Shown here: in pieces, positions 44,406 through 52,220 of the stretch | Layout: every line of letters begins with the position of its first letter | Position numbering within the stretch: the stretch's first letter is position 1 | Origin: Radiobacillus deserti | Lineage (GTDB): Bacteria; Bacillota; Bacilli; Bacillales; Amphibacillaceae | Assembly (NCBI RefSeq): GCF_007301515.1 | Contig: NZ_CP041666.1 | Location: forward strand, 2,604,001-2,668,000 | Direction: 5' to 3' | Length of the DNA stretch: 64,000 nt | Made by a program: the position numbers and the translations under genes | The notes under the pieces: generated by a model | The model's database searches: none | What the model was told of the DNA's origin: nothing | The model's input: only the letters and a program-made list of their open reading frames with translations

Positions 44406-45251
44406 TTACGATTTCACCATTCGGTCTTGCCAATGCAAGGTTTTGTTTTCGACTACTTTTAGAACCCAATCAGATAGTTTCCCGATGATTGCAAATAAAA
44501 TAATACTTGCAATAATTGTTTCTGGGGATAAAGTGTTTTGACCTAAAACGAGAAGATAGCCTAACCCTTGGCTAGCACCCATTAACTCTGCCGCAACAAC
44601 AAACATCCAGCCTAATCCAAGTCCGCTTCTTAAGCCAACTAAGAAGGATGGTAAAGACGCAGGTAAAATGATTCTTCTAACTAACTGGAATGTATTTAAG
44701 CCGTACATCTTCCCTACTTCAATCAGTTTGCGATCGACACCCAATATTCCACTTACTATATTTAAATACACGGGGAAAAATACCCCTACTGCAATCATGG
44801 CTACTTTGGACGTTTCTCCAATCCCCATCCATAAAATAAATAATGGTACCCATGCTAATGATGGGATGGAGCGGAAAGCTTGAATAAGGGGATCAAAAAT
44901 TTTTTCCGCTTTTTGGTAAAAACCAACAAGTGATCCTAATAGGACCGCCGCCAGTGTTCCTAACACAAAGCCAGCAAATACTCGGTACGTTGTAATGCCT
45001 ACATGCCCCCAGAGGGAACCATCCTCAGCAAATCCAAGGATGGTTTGTAAAATAACCGTTGGTGCAGGTAACTGGTAGGAAGGGAATACTTGAAGGCGAC
45101 TGAGTATCTCCCAAGCTATCACTAATAAAATCGGCAGGATGCTCCCTAACAGAATTCTGTTGTCTAACAGATTTTTGTTCCCTCTTGCTGCTTTTGCTTG
45201 CTTCTCCTTCGCTACAAGAACAGATGCAACTTCTCCCTGATTCTTTGCCAC
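44406..45251 (-). CDS. ssuC: ABC transporter permease, SsuC-like
   Basis: The 281-aa membrane protein has about six helices and the BPD_transp_1 coupling motif region EVGKMYGLNTFQLVRRIILP followed by ASLPSFLVGLRSGLGLGW. An N-terminal extension of about 30 polar residues precedes the first helix. It forms the channel of the sulfonate-type importer. Confidence 0.92.
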   Translation of the reverse strand: MAKNQGEVASVLVAKEKQAKAARGNKNLLDNRILLGSILPILLVIAWEILSRLQVFPSYQLPAPTVILQTILGFAEDGSLWGHVGITTYRVFAGFVLGTLAAVLLGSLVGFYQKAEKIFDPLIQAFRSIPSLAWVPLFILWMGIGETSKVAMIAVGVFFPVYLNIVSGILGVDRKLIEVGKMYGLNTFQLVRRIILPASLPSFLVGLRSGLGLGWMFVVAAELMGASQGLGYLLVLGQNTLSPETIIASIILFAIIGKLSDWVLKVVENKTLHWQDRMVKS

Positions 45252-45272
45252 GTTACTCCCTCCTCTCTTTTT

Positions 45273-46283
45273 CTATTCCTCTACAATCTCTTCCGCGAAA
45301 GAAGGATCAATTAATTCATCTGTTAATTTTTCAATATCAGCGTCCGCTTTAATAACCTCACCAGCCTGAAGCACTTTACCTGCTTCAATAATTGCTGTTT
45401 TTTGAACGTCGCCTGGTACTGGTTGTGTAAAGTCGTTCCGTTCGATTTGAATTTTTGCTACCTCTTCGGAAATACCAGCTTCCTCTGCAACTAGCTTCGC
45501 AAGCTCATCTGGGTTTTCAATGGCCCATTTGCGTGCTTTTTCATAAACTTTGATCACACGTTCTACGTATTCAGGATACTTTTTAGCAAACTCTTCTCGT
45601 ACATTTAAGAAACCATATGTGTTGAAATCAGCATTACGATAGAACAACTCTGCACCTGATTCTAATTCAAGGCGTGCCATGTGTGGATCTAGCCCTGCCC
45701 AAGCATCTACAGAACCAGAAGTTAAAGCAGATGCTCCATCCCCATGTTGTAGATTTACAATCTCAACATCATCTGCTGAAACACCCTCTGCATCTAATGT
45801 GCGTAGTAAGAAAATGTAAGGATCTGTTCCTAGGGTTGCTGCTACTTTTTTTCCTTTTAAGTCTTGCACACTACTAATTCCAGAGTCCGGGTTGGTTACT
45901 AGTGCTGTCCATTCAGGTTTTGAATACAAGTACACGTTTTTGATTGGTGCTCCATTCGCTTTTGACATCAACGCTGCAGCACCTGCAGTAGAACCGAAGT
46001 CTACACTATCACTGTTAAGGAATTCTAATGCTTTGTTACTTCCTTGACTAAGTGCCCATGTTACGTCGATTCCGTCTTCTTTAAATTCTTCTTCCGCCCA
46101 ACCGAATTTTTTCAAGACTAGACTCGTAGGTGAATAATAGGCATAATCTAATCGAATTTTATCTGGTTTATCTGCCGCAGCGCCTGATTCTGATGAACCA
46201 CAACCTGCTAACACGACTAGTATTAGACCAAACGTTACAATTGCAATAAAACTTCTAATGTCTATCAAAGGTATCTTTTTCAT
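45273..46283 (-). CDS. ssuA: ABC transporter substrate-binding lipoprotein, SsuA-like
   Basis: The 336-aa protein has a lipoprotein signal with lipobox VLAGC (Cys about 28), a Ser/Ala-rich linker, and an SsuA/NMT1-type periplasmic-binding fold: DYAYYSPTSLVLKKFGWAEE, EFLNSDSVDFGSTAGAAALM, VQDLKGKKVAATLGTDPYIF and SGSVDAWAGLDPHMARLE. It captures a ligand outside the membrane. Given the SAM riboswitch and neighbours, the ligand is probably an organosulfur compound, but this is inference from context. Confidence 0.9.
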   Translation of the reverse strand: MKKIPLIDIRSFIAIVTFGLILVVLAGCGSSESGAAADKPDKIRLDYAYYSPTSLVLKKFGWAEEEFKEDGIDVTWALSQGSNKALEFLNSDSVDFGSTAGAAALMSKANGAPIKNVYLYSKPEWTALVTNPDSGISSVQDLKGKKVAATLGTDPYIFLLRTLDAEGVSADDVEIVNLQHGDGASALTSGSVDAWAGLDPHMARLELESGAELFYRNADFNTYGFLNVREEFAKKYPEYVERVIKVYEKARKWAIENPDELAKLVAEEAGISEEVAKIQIERNDFTQPVPGDVQKTAIIEAGKVLQAGEVIKADADIEKLTDELIDPSFAEEIVEE

Positions 46284-46346
46284 GGCTTATATCCCCTCTT
46301 TTTCTGTTTATCTTTTATTTATTTAAGACGTGTATCTCAACCATAC

Positions 46347-48149
46347 TTAAATCTCACATGCGTATGTGGAAATCGTTCCTCTTAAACGTTGTGCTTCTTT
46401 GTATGTGCAGCGGTTGTGGACCACTTGCAGCCCAGCTGCTCTTGCTATTTCTGCTGCTTCTGGTGAAACTACTCCTTCTTGTAGCCAGAAGATTTTCGGT
46501 CTCACATTCACTGCTTCTTTCGCAATTTCGATGGCCGCTTCTGGACTTCTAAATACTTGAACAATATCGATTGGGAATGGAACACTGGAGATGTCTGGGT
46601 AAGCTTTTTCCCCTAAAATCTCCGTTTCCCTAGGGTTAACCGGCACAATCTTGTAACCAAGTCTCTGCATTTTCCTTGCAAGACGGTGACTCGGTCTAGC
46701 TTCTTTTCCACTTAACCCAACAATCGCCAATGTTTTTTGTCGTTGGACTTGCTTCCCATCCTCTTCTACTGTCTCATTCGGAGAATGTAAGGCCCATTTG
46801 ATGACCCCTTCATCATTAATTACAATCTCTGTATTCTCATCTTCTGTTCCTGTAGCTTTTGCTAGTGCTTGATTTAAATCATTTTTCAAGTCTCGTAATG
46901 ATTCAATACCGACCGATAATCTAACAAGCTCTTCTTTAACACCTGTCAGCTCCAGCTCTTCTTTCGTCAACTGTTGGTGTGTAGTGGATGCTGGGTGGAT
47001 GATTAACGATTTGGCATCTCCCACATTTGCTAGGTGTGACCATAAAGAAACGTTATTGATTAGCGTACGTCCTGCTTCTTTTCCACCTTTTATACCGAAT
47101 ACGACAACGGAACCAAAGCCGTTACGAAGAATTCTTTTTCCGATGTCATGCGCTGGGTGACTTTCTAATCCTGGATAGGATACCCATTCCACAGCCGGAT
47201 GCTCTTGTAAGTATTGTGCTAGCTCTAATGCGTTTTGGTTATGTCGTTCTACTCGTAGGTGAAGTGTTTCTAGTCCTTGGATTAACTGCCAAGCGTTAAA
47301 CGGACTCAAGCTTGCACCAAAGTCACGAAGCAGTTGAACTCGAACTTTTGTACTGAACGCTAAAGTTCCAAAATCTACAGCATATCGAATCCCATTGTAG
47401 CTTTGATCAGGCTCTGTGAATTGTGGATACTTTTCCGAGTTCCAGTTAAAATGCCCACCATCTACGATGATTCCCCCGATGGAGGTACCGTGTCCTCCGA
47501 TCCATTTTGTAGCGGAATGAACGACCACGTCTGCCCCTAATGTGATTGGCTTACATACATGCGGAGTAGCGAATGTATTATCGATAATGAGTGGTACTCC
47601 CGCTTCATGTGCGATATTTGCAACTGCTTCGATATCTAGCACATGTAATCCTGGATTTCCGATTGTTTCCCCAAATAAGGCTTTTGTTTTGTCTGTAATT
47701 GCTTCTTTAAAGTTGTTCGGATCTGTCGGGTCCACGAATTTTACTGTGATTCCGTATCTTGGTAACGTTGTGGCGAATAAATTGTAGGTTCCTCCGTACA
47801 AGTTGGTAGCTGCTACAATCTCATCGCCTGCACTTGCAAGGTTTAAGATAGATAGAGTAATAGCTGACATACCTGAGGATGTTGCTACCGCAGCTACGCC
47901 CTCTTCTAAAAGTGCTAATCGCTTTTCGAAAACATCGACGGTTGGATTACCGATTCGCGAATAAATATTTCCTGGTTCATCTAAGGCGAATAATCGTTCG
48001 GCATGCTCGGTATCGTGGAACACATAAGAAGTAGTTTGATAGATAGGTACGGCTCGTGAACCTGTCGTTGGATCTGGTGATTGACCACCATGTAAGGATA
48101 ACGTTTCTAAATCATACGTTGTATTAGATTGGTTTTTATGTTCTGTCAT
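46347..48149 (-). CDS. metY: O-acetylhomoserine sulfhydrylase fused to a CoA-binding domain
   Basis: The 600-aa protein has two parts. Residues 1-430 are a Cys/Met-metabolism PLP enzyme: LHGGQSPDPTTGSRAVPIYQ, SSGMSAITLSILNLA, FVDPTDPNNFKEAI, the PLP Lys in VVHSATKWIGGHGTSIGG, and SLWSHLANVGDAKSLIIHPA, all as in O-acetylhomoserine sulfhydrylase, which makes homocysteine from O-acetylhomoserine and sulfide. Residues 465-600 are a CoA_binding_2 (YccU-like) Rossmann domain: TLAIVGLSGKEARPSHRLAR, GYKIVPVNPRETEILGEKAY and PKIFWLQEGVVSPEAAEIAR. The normal enzyme is about 430 aa. The frame is continuous with a charged linker (about 430-463), so the fusion looks genuine. Confidence 0.93.
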   Translation of the reverse strand: MTEHKNQSNTTYDLETLSLHGGQSPDPTTGSRAVPIYQTTSYVFHDTEHAERLFALDEPGNIYSRIGNPTVDVFEKRLALLEEGVAAVATSSGMSAITLSILNLASAGDEIVAATNLYGGTYNLFATTLPRYGITVKFVDPTDPNNFKEAITDKTKALFGETIGNPGLHVLDIEAVANIAHEAGVPLIIDNTFATPHVCKPITLGADVVVHSATKWIGGHGTSIGGIIVDGGHFNWNSEKYPQFTEPDQSYNGIRYAVDFGTLAFSTKVRVQLLRDFGASLSPFNAWQLIQGLETLHLRVERHNQNALELAQYLQEHPAVEWVSYPGLESHPAHDIGKRILRNGFGSVVVFGIKGGKEAGRTLINNVSLWSHLANVGDAKSLIIHPASTTHQQLTKEELELTGVKEELVRLSVGIESLRDLKNDLNQALAKATGTEDENTEIVINDEGVIKWALHSPNETVEEDGKQVQRQKTLAIVGLSGKEARPSHRLARKMQRLGYKIVPVNPRETEILGEKAYPDISSVPFPIDIVQVFRSPEAAIEIAKEAVNVRPKIFWLQEGVVSPEAAEIARAAGLQVVHNRCTYKEAQRLRGTISTYACEI

Positions 48150-48181
48150 GAGTGATTCCCCCTGAGTGTAATTTTTCCATT

Positions 48182-48209
48182 AAAAAAGCCCACTTCATAA
48201 GAAGAGGGC
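48182..48209 (-). terminator. S-box terminator before metY
   Basis: On the minus strand GCCC-ACTTC-like arms (GCCCTCTTCTTATGAAGTGG then GC) are followed by T6, located after the aptamer. It is the expression platform of the riboswitch. Confidence 0.8.
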
Positions 48210-48224
48210 ATAATATTCATCCTC

Positions 48225-48331
48225 CTCTTATCTTTCAGGATTTCTCCTGCAGGAATTAGCACCTTGTTAAGCAAAAGCTTAATGGTTGCTGGGCGTCATC
48301 GGGCCAGTCCCTCCGCCTCTCTGGATAAGAG
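48225..48331 (-). ncRNA. SAM-I (S-box) riboswitch upstream of the metY-ssu-acsA-hom operon
   Basis: The minus strand reads CTCTTATCCAGAGAGGCGGA, GGGACTGGCCCGATGACGCC, CAGCAACC and GGTGCTAATTCCTGCAG, ending GATAAGAG, which pairs with the start (P1). All core S-box blocks are present. SAM binding favours the downstream terminator and lowers transcription of the whole methionine operon. Confidence 0.95.
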
Positions 48332-48430
48332 ATTATATATTCATTTTTTATAAACTATTTAAAGTAATTTATACTTTACTAGGTTTTTTTTTATTTGTCA
48401 AAACATTTTTTGTTTTCAGAAAAAGCATTT

Positions 48431-49516
48431 CTAAGCTTCTAGTTTTTGTTTTACGAGATGTCCCCACTTATCAAATTCCACGAGAAATCCGTCGTGTCCA
48501 AACCTCGTTTCCACTAGTTGAAATTCTGCTTGATGTCCCAATTCCTTTATAGAGTCTATAAACCGCTCTAAGTCCTTAGTTGGGAATAACAGGTCTCCTT
48601 GATAGCCTATTGCAAAAACTGGTGCTTTAATCTTTTTGATCGCTTCTTCGAGTCCATTCCGTCCTCTTCCAATATCGTGTGAATCCATCGCTTTAAGAAG
48701 ATATAGATAGCTATTAGCATCAAAGCGTTTCGTAAGCTTTTTCCCTTGGTAATCTAGATATGATTCAATTTCATATGCAATTTCTTGATGCGTGATACCA
48801 ACTGGAGCACGTTGTTCACGCCCGAAGCGTTCATTAAACAAATCTCCTGAACGATACGTGATCATTCCCACCATTCTCGCCAAGCTTAACCCATGCTCAG
48901 GTATTGCATCTTGTGTATAATTTCCATTGTTCCATTTCGGGTCTTGAAAGATAGCAAGTCTGGCAATGTTATTAAACGCTATGGCGTAATCATTTAAATA
49001 CGGAGTTACTGCCAGTGGCAAAAGCAATTCCATAAAGTCCGGAAATAGTATGCCCCATTCCAATACTTGCATGCCTCCTAAAGATCCACCTAATACCGCC
49101 TTTAATTCTGTGATACCAAATTGTTCTAATGCTTTCTTTTGCGCATGTACCATATCCCTTACTGTGATGAAAGGGAAATCTGTTTGGTAGGTTTTCCCTG
49201 TTTTTGGGTTTGTGCTAAGAGGTCCTGTAGAACCATTACAGCCCCCAATTACGTTAAATGAAATGGTTTGGAATTTATCAAGATCTACAAAGCCAGACTC
49301 TTTCACAAAGCCAGACCAATATCCTGGGTTTTGTTCGTCCCCCACCGCAATGTGACTTCCAGTTAATGCATGGCAGATTAAGATGACAGGTGCATCCTTT
49401 GGTCCTGCTTTTTCGTAGACGAGTTCTACGTCTGGAAGGATGTTTCCGGATTCTAAAGGAAGATCTCCTATTGATATTGTCCCCGTTTCCCTTGAATCTG
49501 CTACTTTCACGTTCAT
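48431..49516 (-). CDS. metX: homoserine O-acetyltransferase
   Basis: The start is probably ATG 49516 (AAAGGTGG upstream). GTG at 49531 is in frame. The 361-aa alpha/beta hydrolase-fold protein has VILICHALTGSHIA, NPKTGKTYQTDFPFITVRDM, nucleophile elbow AVLGGSLGGMQVLEW, FGREQRAPVG and the acid/base residues in AIGYQGDLLFPTKD and RFGHDGFLVEFDKW. It transfers acetyl from acetyl-CoA to homoserine. MetX and MetA can exchange acetyl and succinyl specificity, but pairing with an O-acetylhomoserine sulfhydrylase supports acetyl. Its own S-box lies upstream. Confidence 0.95.
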   Translation of the reverse strand: MNVKVADSRETGTISIGDLPLESGNILPDVELVYEKAGPKDAPVILICHALTGSHIAVGDEQNPGYWSGFVKESGFVDLDKFQTISFNVIGGCNGSTGPLSTNPKTGKTYQTDFPFITVRDMVHAQKKALEQFGITELKAVLGGSLGGMQVLEWGILFPDFMELLLPLAVTPYLNDYAIAFNNIARLAIFQDPKWNNGNYTQDAIPEHGLSLARMVGMITYRSGDLFNERFGREQRAPVGITHQEIAYEIESYLDYQGKKLTKRFDANSYLYLLKAMDSHDIGRGRNGLEEAIKKIKAPVFAIGYQGDLLFPTKDLERFIDSIKELGHQAEFQLVETRFGHDGFLVEFDKWGHLVKQKLEA

Positions 49517-49625
49517 AGGAAACACGACCACCTTTCCCCAAATAAAAGTTTTATCTTTCTAACGAGTTAAAGTATTACTGTATAAAAGTGTAAGAAATCA
49601 TTTCTAACTACGGTGAAATCCAACT

Positions 49626-49656
49626 AAAAAAACCTCTCTAGAAGACTAGAGAGGTT
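49626..49656 (-). terminator. S-box terminator before metX
   Basis: AACCTCTCTAG (49631-49641) pairs with CTAGAGAGGTT (49646-49656). The minus strand continues with T7. It follows the aptamer by about 20 bases. Confidence 0.85.
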
Positions 49657-49675
49657 CACATTGTTATGTTTCGCT

Positions 49676-49783
49676 CCTTATCTTCTCTAAGCATTGCTTA
49701 GCAGGAATTGGCACCTTTTTAAGCCGTTGCTTAAAGGTTGCCGGGTTTCATCGGGCCAGTCCCTCCACCTCTCTGGATAAGAA
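49676..49783 (-). ncRNA. SAM-I (S-box) riboswitch upstream of metX
   Basis: The minus strand contains CTTATCCAGAGAGGTGGAGG, GACTGGCCCGATGAAACCCG, GCAACC, a P3/P4 region GGTGCCAATTCCTGC and the closing GATAAGG. It is similar to, but not identical with, the copy before metY, so the two are separate leaders. Confidence 0.95.
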
Positions 49784-50010
49784 AAGTATTAAATTTGTAT
49801 TCGTACGTATATCATTACATTCGATTAACAGAAGTTTAGCATGGTCGTTTTAACGTGTCAACAATATAAACGCCTAATCTTTTTATTTTTCTTTCTTCAT
49901 GGTCAACTTTCTTGACCTTCCCAGCGAATCTAAGTATATTCTTTTTAATATCCTATTAACTGAAGACAAACGCTTATGCTTTTTAGACGATTATGGAAAG
50001 GAGCTTTTCC

Positions 50011-50649
50011 ATGAATATCTATCAACAACTTGCAAAACGTGTCCAATTAACATTAGAAAAAAATGAAGTATCCGTTATTTCCCACGATCCTAGACTAACA
50101 CATATCGGAAGTGGCAGAAGCGCTGCCGTTTTTCGCGTCAATCATCTTCCTGTAGCTTTAAAGGTATTCCACCCTGATTTCTCACACCTCGCATCGGAAG
50201 AAGCAGAGATTTATCAGGATTTGAAAGGAATAGACTATTTTCCATCCTTATATGATGCTGGAGATTCCTATATCGTCATGGACTTTATTGATGGTAAAAC
50301 ATTGTTCCAATGTTTAGCAGCTGGGATACCTATTCCGATAGAAGTCATTCAACATGTGGATACTGCTATAGAATTAGCAAGAGAAAGAGGCTTAAATCCT
50401 TCAGATATCCATTTACGAAATATCCTACTCACTGCTGAACAGAATGTCAAAATTATTGATGTAGTTAGATTTAAACAACAAAAAGCATGCACACAGTGGG
50501 ATGATTTGAAATCTGCGTATTTCCACTTCTATTCAAAGCCGTATTTTCCAAAAAAGATGTCTGACAAAAATTTGAATCGTATTGCTAAACTTTACAAGAA
50601 CAATCTTATCCCAGTTCCTCATAAATTCCGATATAAAAAAGCAAAGTAA
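50011..50649 (+). CDS. serine/threonine protein kinase-like protein (YrzF/YbdM-like)
   Basis: The start is ATG 50011, because AAAGGAG lies just upstream (an ATG at 49993 overlaps it). The 212-aa protein shows a short kinase fold: glycine loop HIGSGRSAAVFRV, ATP Lys in VALKVF, Glu in ASEEAEIYQDL, catalytic loop PSDIHLRNILL and metal-loop position IIDVVRF, where DFG is replaced by DVV. It lacks most of the C-lobe. Activity is uncertain and it may be a pseudokinase or a phosphotransferase of small substrates. Confidence 0.75.
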   Translation: MNIYQQLAKRVQLTLEKNEVSVISHDPRLTHIGSGRSAAVFRVNHLPVALKVFHPDFSHLASEEAEIYQDLKGIDYFPSLYDAGDSYIVMDFIDGKTLFQCLAAGIPIPIEVIQHVDTAIELARERGLNPSDIHLRNILLTAEQNVKIIDVVRFKQQKACTQWDDLKSAYFHFYSKPYFPKKMSDKNLNRIAKLYKNNLIPVPHKFRYKKAK

Positions 50650-50685
50650 AGAGGAGAAATTTCTCCTCTTTACTTTGCTTTTTTT
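50641..50685 (+). terminator. strong terminator overlapping the kinase-like stop codon
   Basis: Positions 50641-50678 form a perfect 38-base palindrome (GCAAAGTAAAGAGGAGAAA and its complement), followed by T7. The stop codon lies within the stem. Confidence 0.9.
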
Positions 50686-50721
50686 GCCTACATGCTATAC
50701 TAAAAATTGGAGGTGATCTTG

Positions 50722-51132
50722 TTGAAAGATGTCATTTTATCGATTGCGGATATTATCAATCGTATTCATGATGTTTTAATTGAGACGTTTGGATTCCAAA
50801 TGTCAGATAAAGATTTGCACTTTTGGATTATTGGTATCATTGGACTTTTTACTTTTTTTATTGTTCTTGCCGTTTTCACGTTACTATCTAAGTTAAAATT
50901 CAGCGTTACCATTCTTTCTTTTATATACTCCTTTACGGTTATGGTGGTCCTTGTTTTTGCGATTGAATTGCAGCAAGCCATTACAAATCGTGGGAACATG
51001 GAATTTGCGGACGCAGTTATCGGATTATGGGGATTCATCGTATTTTTTATCGGTTTTATTATCCTTGCCTTACTTGTTCTAGGATTGTCCAAGCTCCTAA
51101 CACGAAAAAACAAGAGTAAACTATTTTATTAA
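50722..51132 (+). CDS. membrane protein with three predicted helices
   Basis: TTGGAGGTGATC precedes TTG 50722, which I take as the start. An in-frame TTG at 50707 overlaps that site. The 136-aa product has helices at about residues 37-58, 64-84 and 100-127, preceded by an amphipathic N-terminal helix (SIADIINRIHDVLIETFG), and ends in RKNKSKLFY. No family was recognised. The next small membrane gene starts 10 bases on. Confidence 0.65.
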   Translation: MKDVILSIADIINRIHDVLIETFGFQMSDKDLHFWIIGIIGLFTFFIVLAVFTLLSKLKFSVTILSFIYSFTVMVVLVFAIELQQAITNRGNMEFADAVIGLWGFIVFFIGFIILALLVLGLSKLLTRKNKSKLFY

Positions 51133-51142
51133 GAGGTGTTCT

Positions 51143-51376
51143 ATGACTGATCAACATGCAACAAACAGAAAGGTTGGACTTCAAGGTCTTCACACGTTCG
51201 TTGCCATATCCCTTTTATTTATCGCTGCCTTAAATCCGGCTATATCCTTTGTTGTTTTTATCGCTCTCTTTTTCCTTTACCTTGCCTTTGTGAAGTTTTT
51301 GCAAAAAAGTTGGAAGCATGGATTATATCTTGCATTACTCGCTGTCTTGGTCTATTTCTTAAAAGCCTATGTGTAA
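51143..51376 (+). CDS. small membrane protein, two helices
   Basis: AAGAGGTG precedes ATG 51143. The 77-aa product has helices at about residues 15-50 (probably two close segments) and 58-74. Together with the gene before it, it forms a two-gene unit. Function unknown. Confidence 0.6.
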   Translation: MTDQHATNRKVGLQGLHTFVAISLLFIAALNPAISFVVFIALFFLYLAFVKFLQKSWKHGLYLALLAVLVYFLKAYV

Positions 51377-51457
51377 TTTGTCGAAAACTTCTAGAAAATG
51401 ACGATATTTTCCTATAATATAAGAAATGGAACCTATGTTGTTTTTGGAGGATGTAAT

Positions 51458-51931
51458 ATGAATCATGGAGAAGTCCATCAAATATTAAATTTATTTCGAG
51501 GTGCCTATAAAGTAATCGAGCATGACTGGCAAACAGCCGCTCAAGAAGAAGGAATCACCATAGCAGAACAGCATATTATATGGATTTTACATCTCGAAAA
51601 AGAACTATCCACTACACGAATTGCAGAGCTCGGTCTCTGGAAACTCACAACTGTTATGCAGGTAGTAAAGCGCATGCAAGCAAAAGGCCTCGTACATATT
51701 AATAAAAACCCAGCAGATAAACGAATTACCTATCTTTCTTTATCAGAAAAAGGTGAAAACATCTGGAAGAAATCACAAAAACATGAACTTTCTTTTGTGA
51801 ACTTTATGGAACACTATGAAAAAGAAGGACATTCCTTAGCACCATTACTAGAATTTTTAACACACATAAATCAAACCTTCCACGGAAAAGAATTTACGGA
51901 CTGGGTAGAAGAGACCTCAAAAAGAAACTAG
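51458..51931 (+). CDS. MarR-family regulator, Hpr/ScoC-like
   Basis: Start ATG 51458 follows TTGGAGGATG. The 157-aa protein reads FRGAYKVIEHDWQTAAQEEG, QHIIWILHLEKELSTTRIAE, LWKLTTVMQVVKRMQAKGLV and NPADKRITYLSLSEKGENIW (winged helix and wing). The order and spacing match ScoC/Hpr, the repressor of protease and sporulation genes in B. subtilis, but it lacks ScoC's acidic C-terminal tail. Targets are unknown. Its stop is followed directly by a terminator. Confidence 0.8.
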   Translation: MNHGEVHQILNLFRGAYKVIEHDWQTAAQEEGITIAEQHIIWILHLEKELSTTRIAELGLWKLTTVMQVVKRMQAKGLVHINKNPADKRITYLSLSEKGENIWKKSQKHELSFVNFMEHYEKEGHSLAPLLEFLTHINQTFHGKEFTDWVEETSKRN

Positions 51932-51950
51932 CTTGGCTAGTTTCTTTTTT
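51921..51950 (+). terminator. terminator of the Hpr-like gene
   Basis: AAAGAAACTAG and CTAGTTTCTTT form an 11-bp stem followed by TTT. It overlaps the stop codon. Confidence 0.85.
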
Positions 51951-52032
51951 ATAGGCCATTTTAAACCAATATAAACAGGTTGAGACAAAAGTATAGGAAG
52001 CAATGAAAAAAACGAACAATTATAAATAGTGT

Positions 52033-52165
52033 CTATACCCCGCTCCGGAAATATACGACGCTTTCCGCGGGCGGCTGGTGAGCCTCCTCGTGCTGACGCA
52101 CGGTGGGGTCTCACCAATGCCTTTTTTCCCGCTGGAGTCTACGTATATTTCCGGAGCTAGTATAG
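52033..52165. repeat. palindromic interspersed repeat element
   Basis: GCTCCGGAAATATACG (52042-52057) is the exact complement of CGTATATTTCCGGAGC (52142-52157), and CTATAC/GTATAG extends the arms outward. Inside are GC-rich blocks (GCTTTCCGCGGGCGGCTGG and GAGCCTCCTCGTGCTGACGC). It has no coding capacity. Its structure and base composition are unlike the flanks. Similar elements occur in many Bacillaceae genomes, to my recollection, so it is probably one copy of a family. Confidence 0.7.
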
Positions 52166-52220
52166 GCTGTTGTTCGGCTTTTCGGCTTATCCTTTTCGTT
52201 ATGTCCCAGCCTCTTCTACA

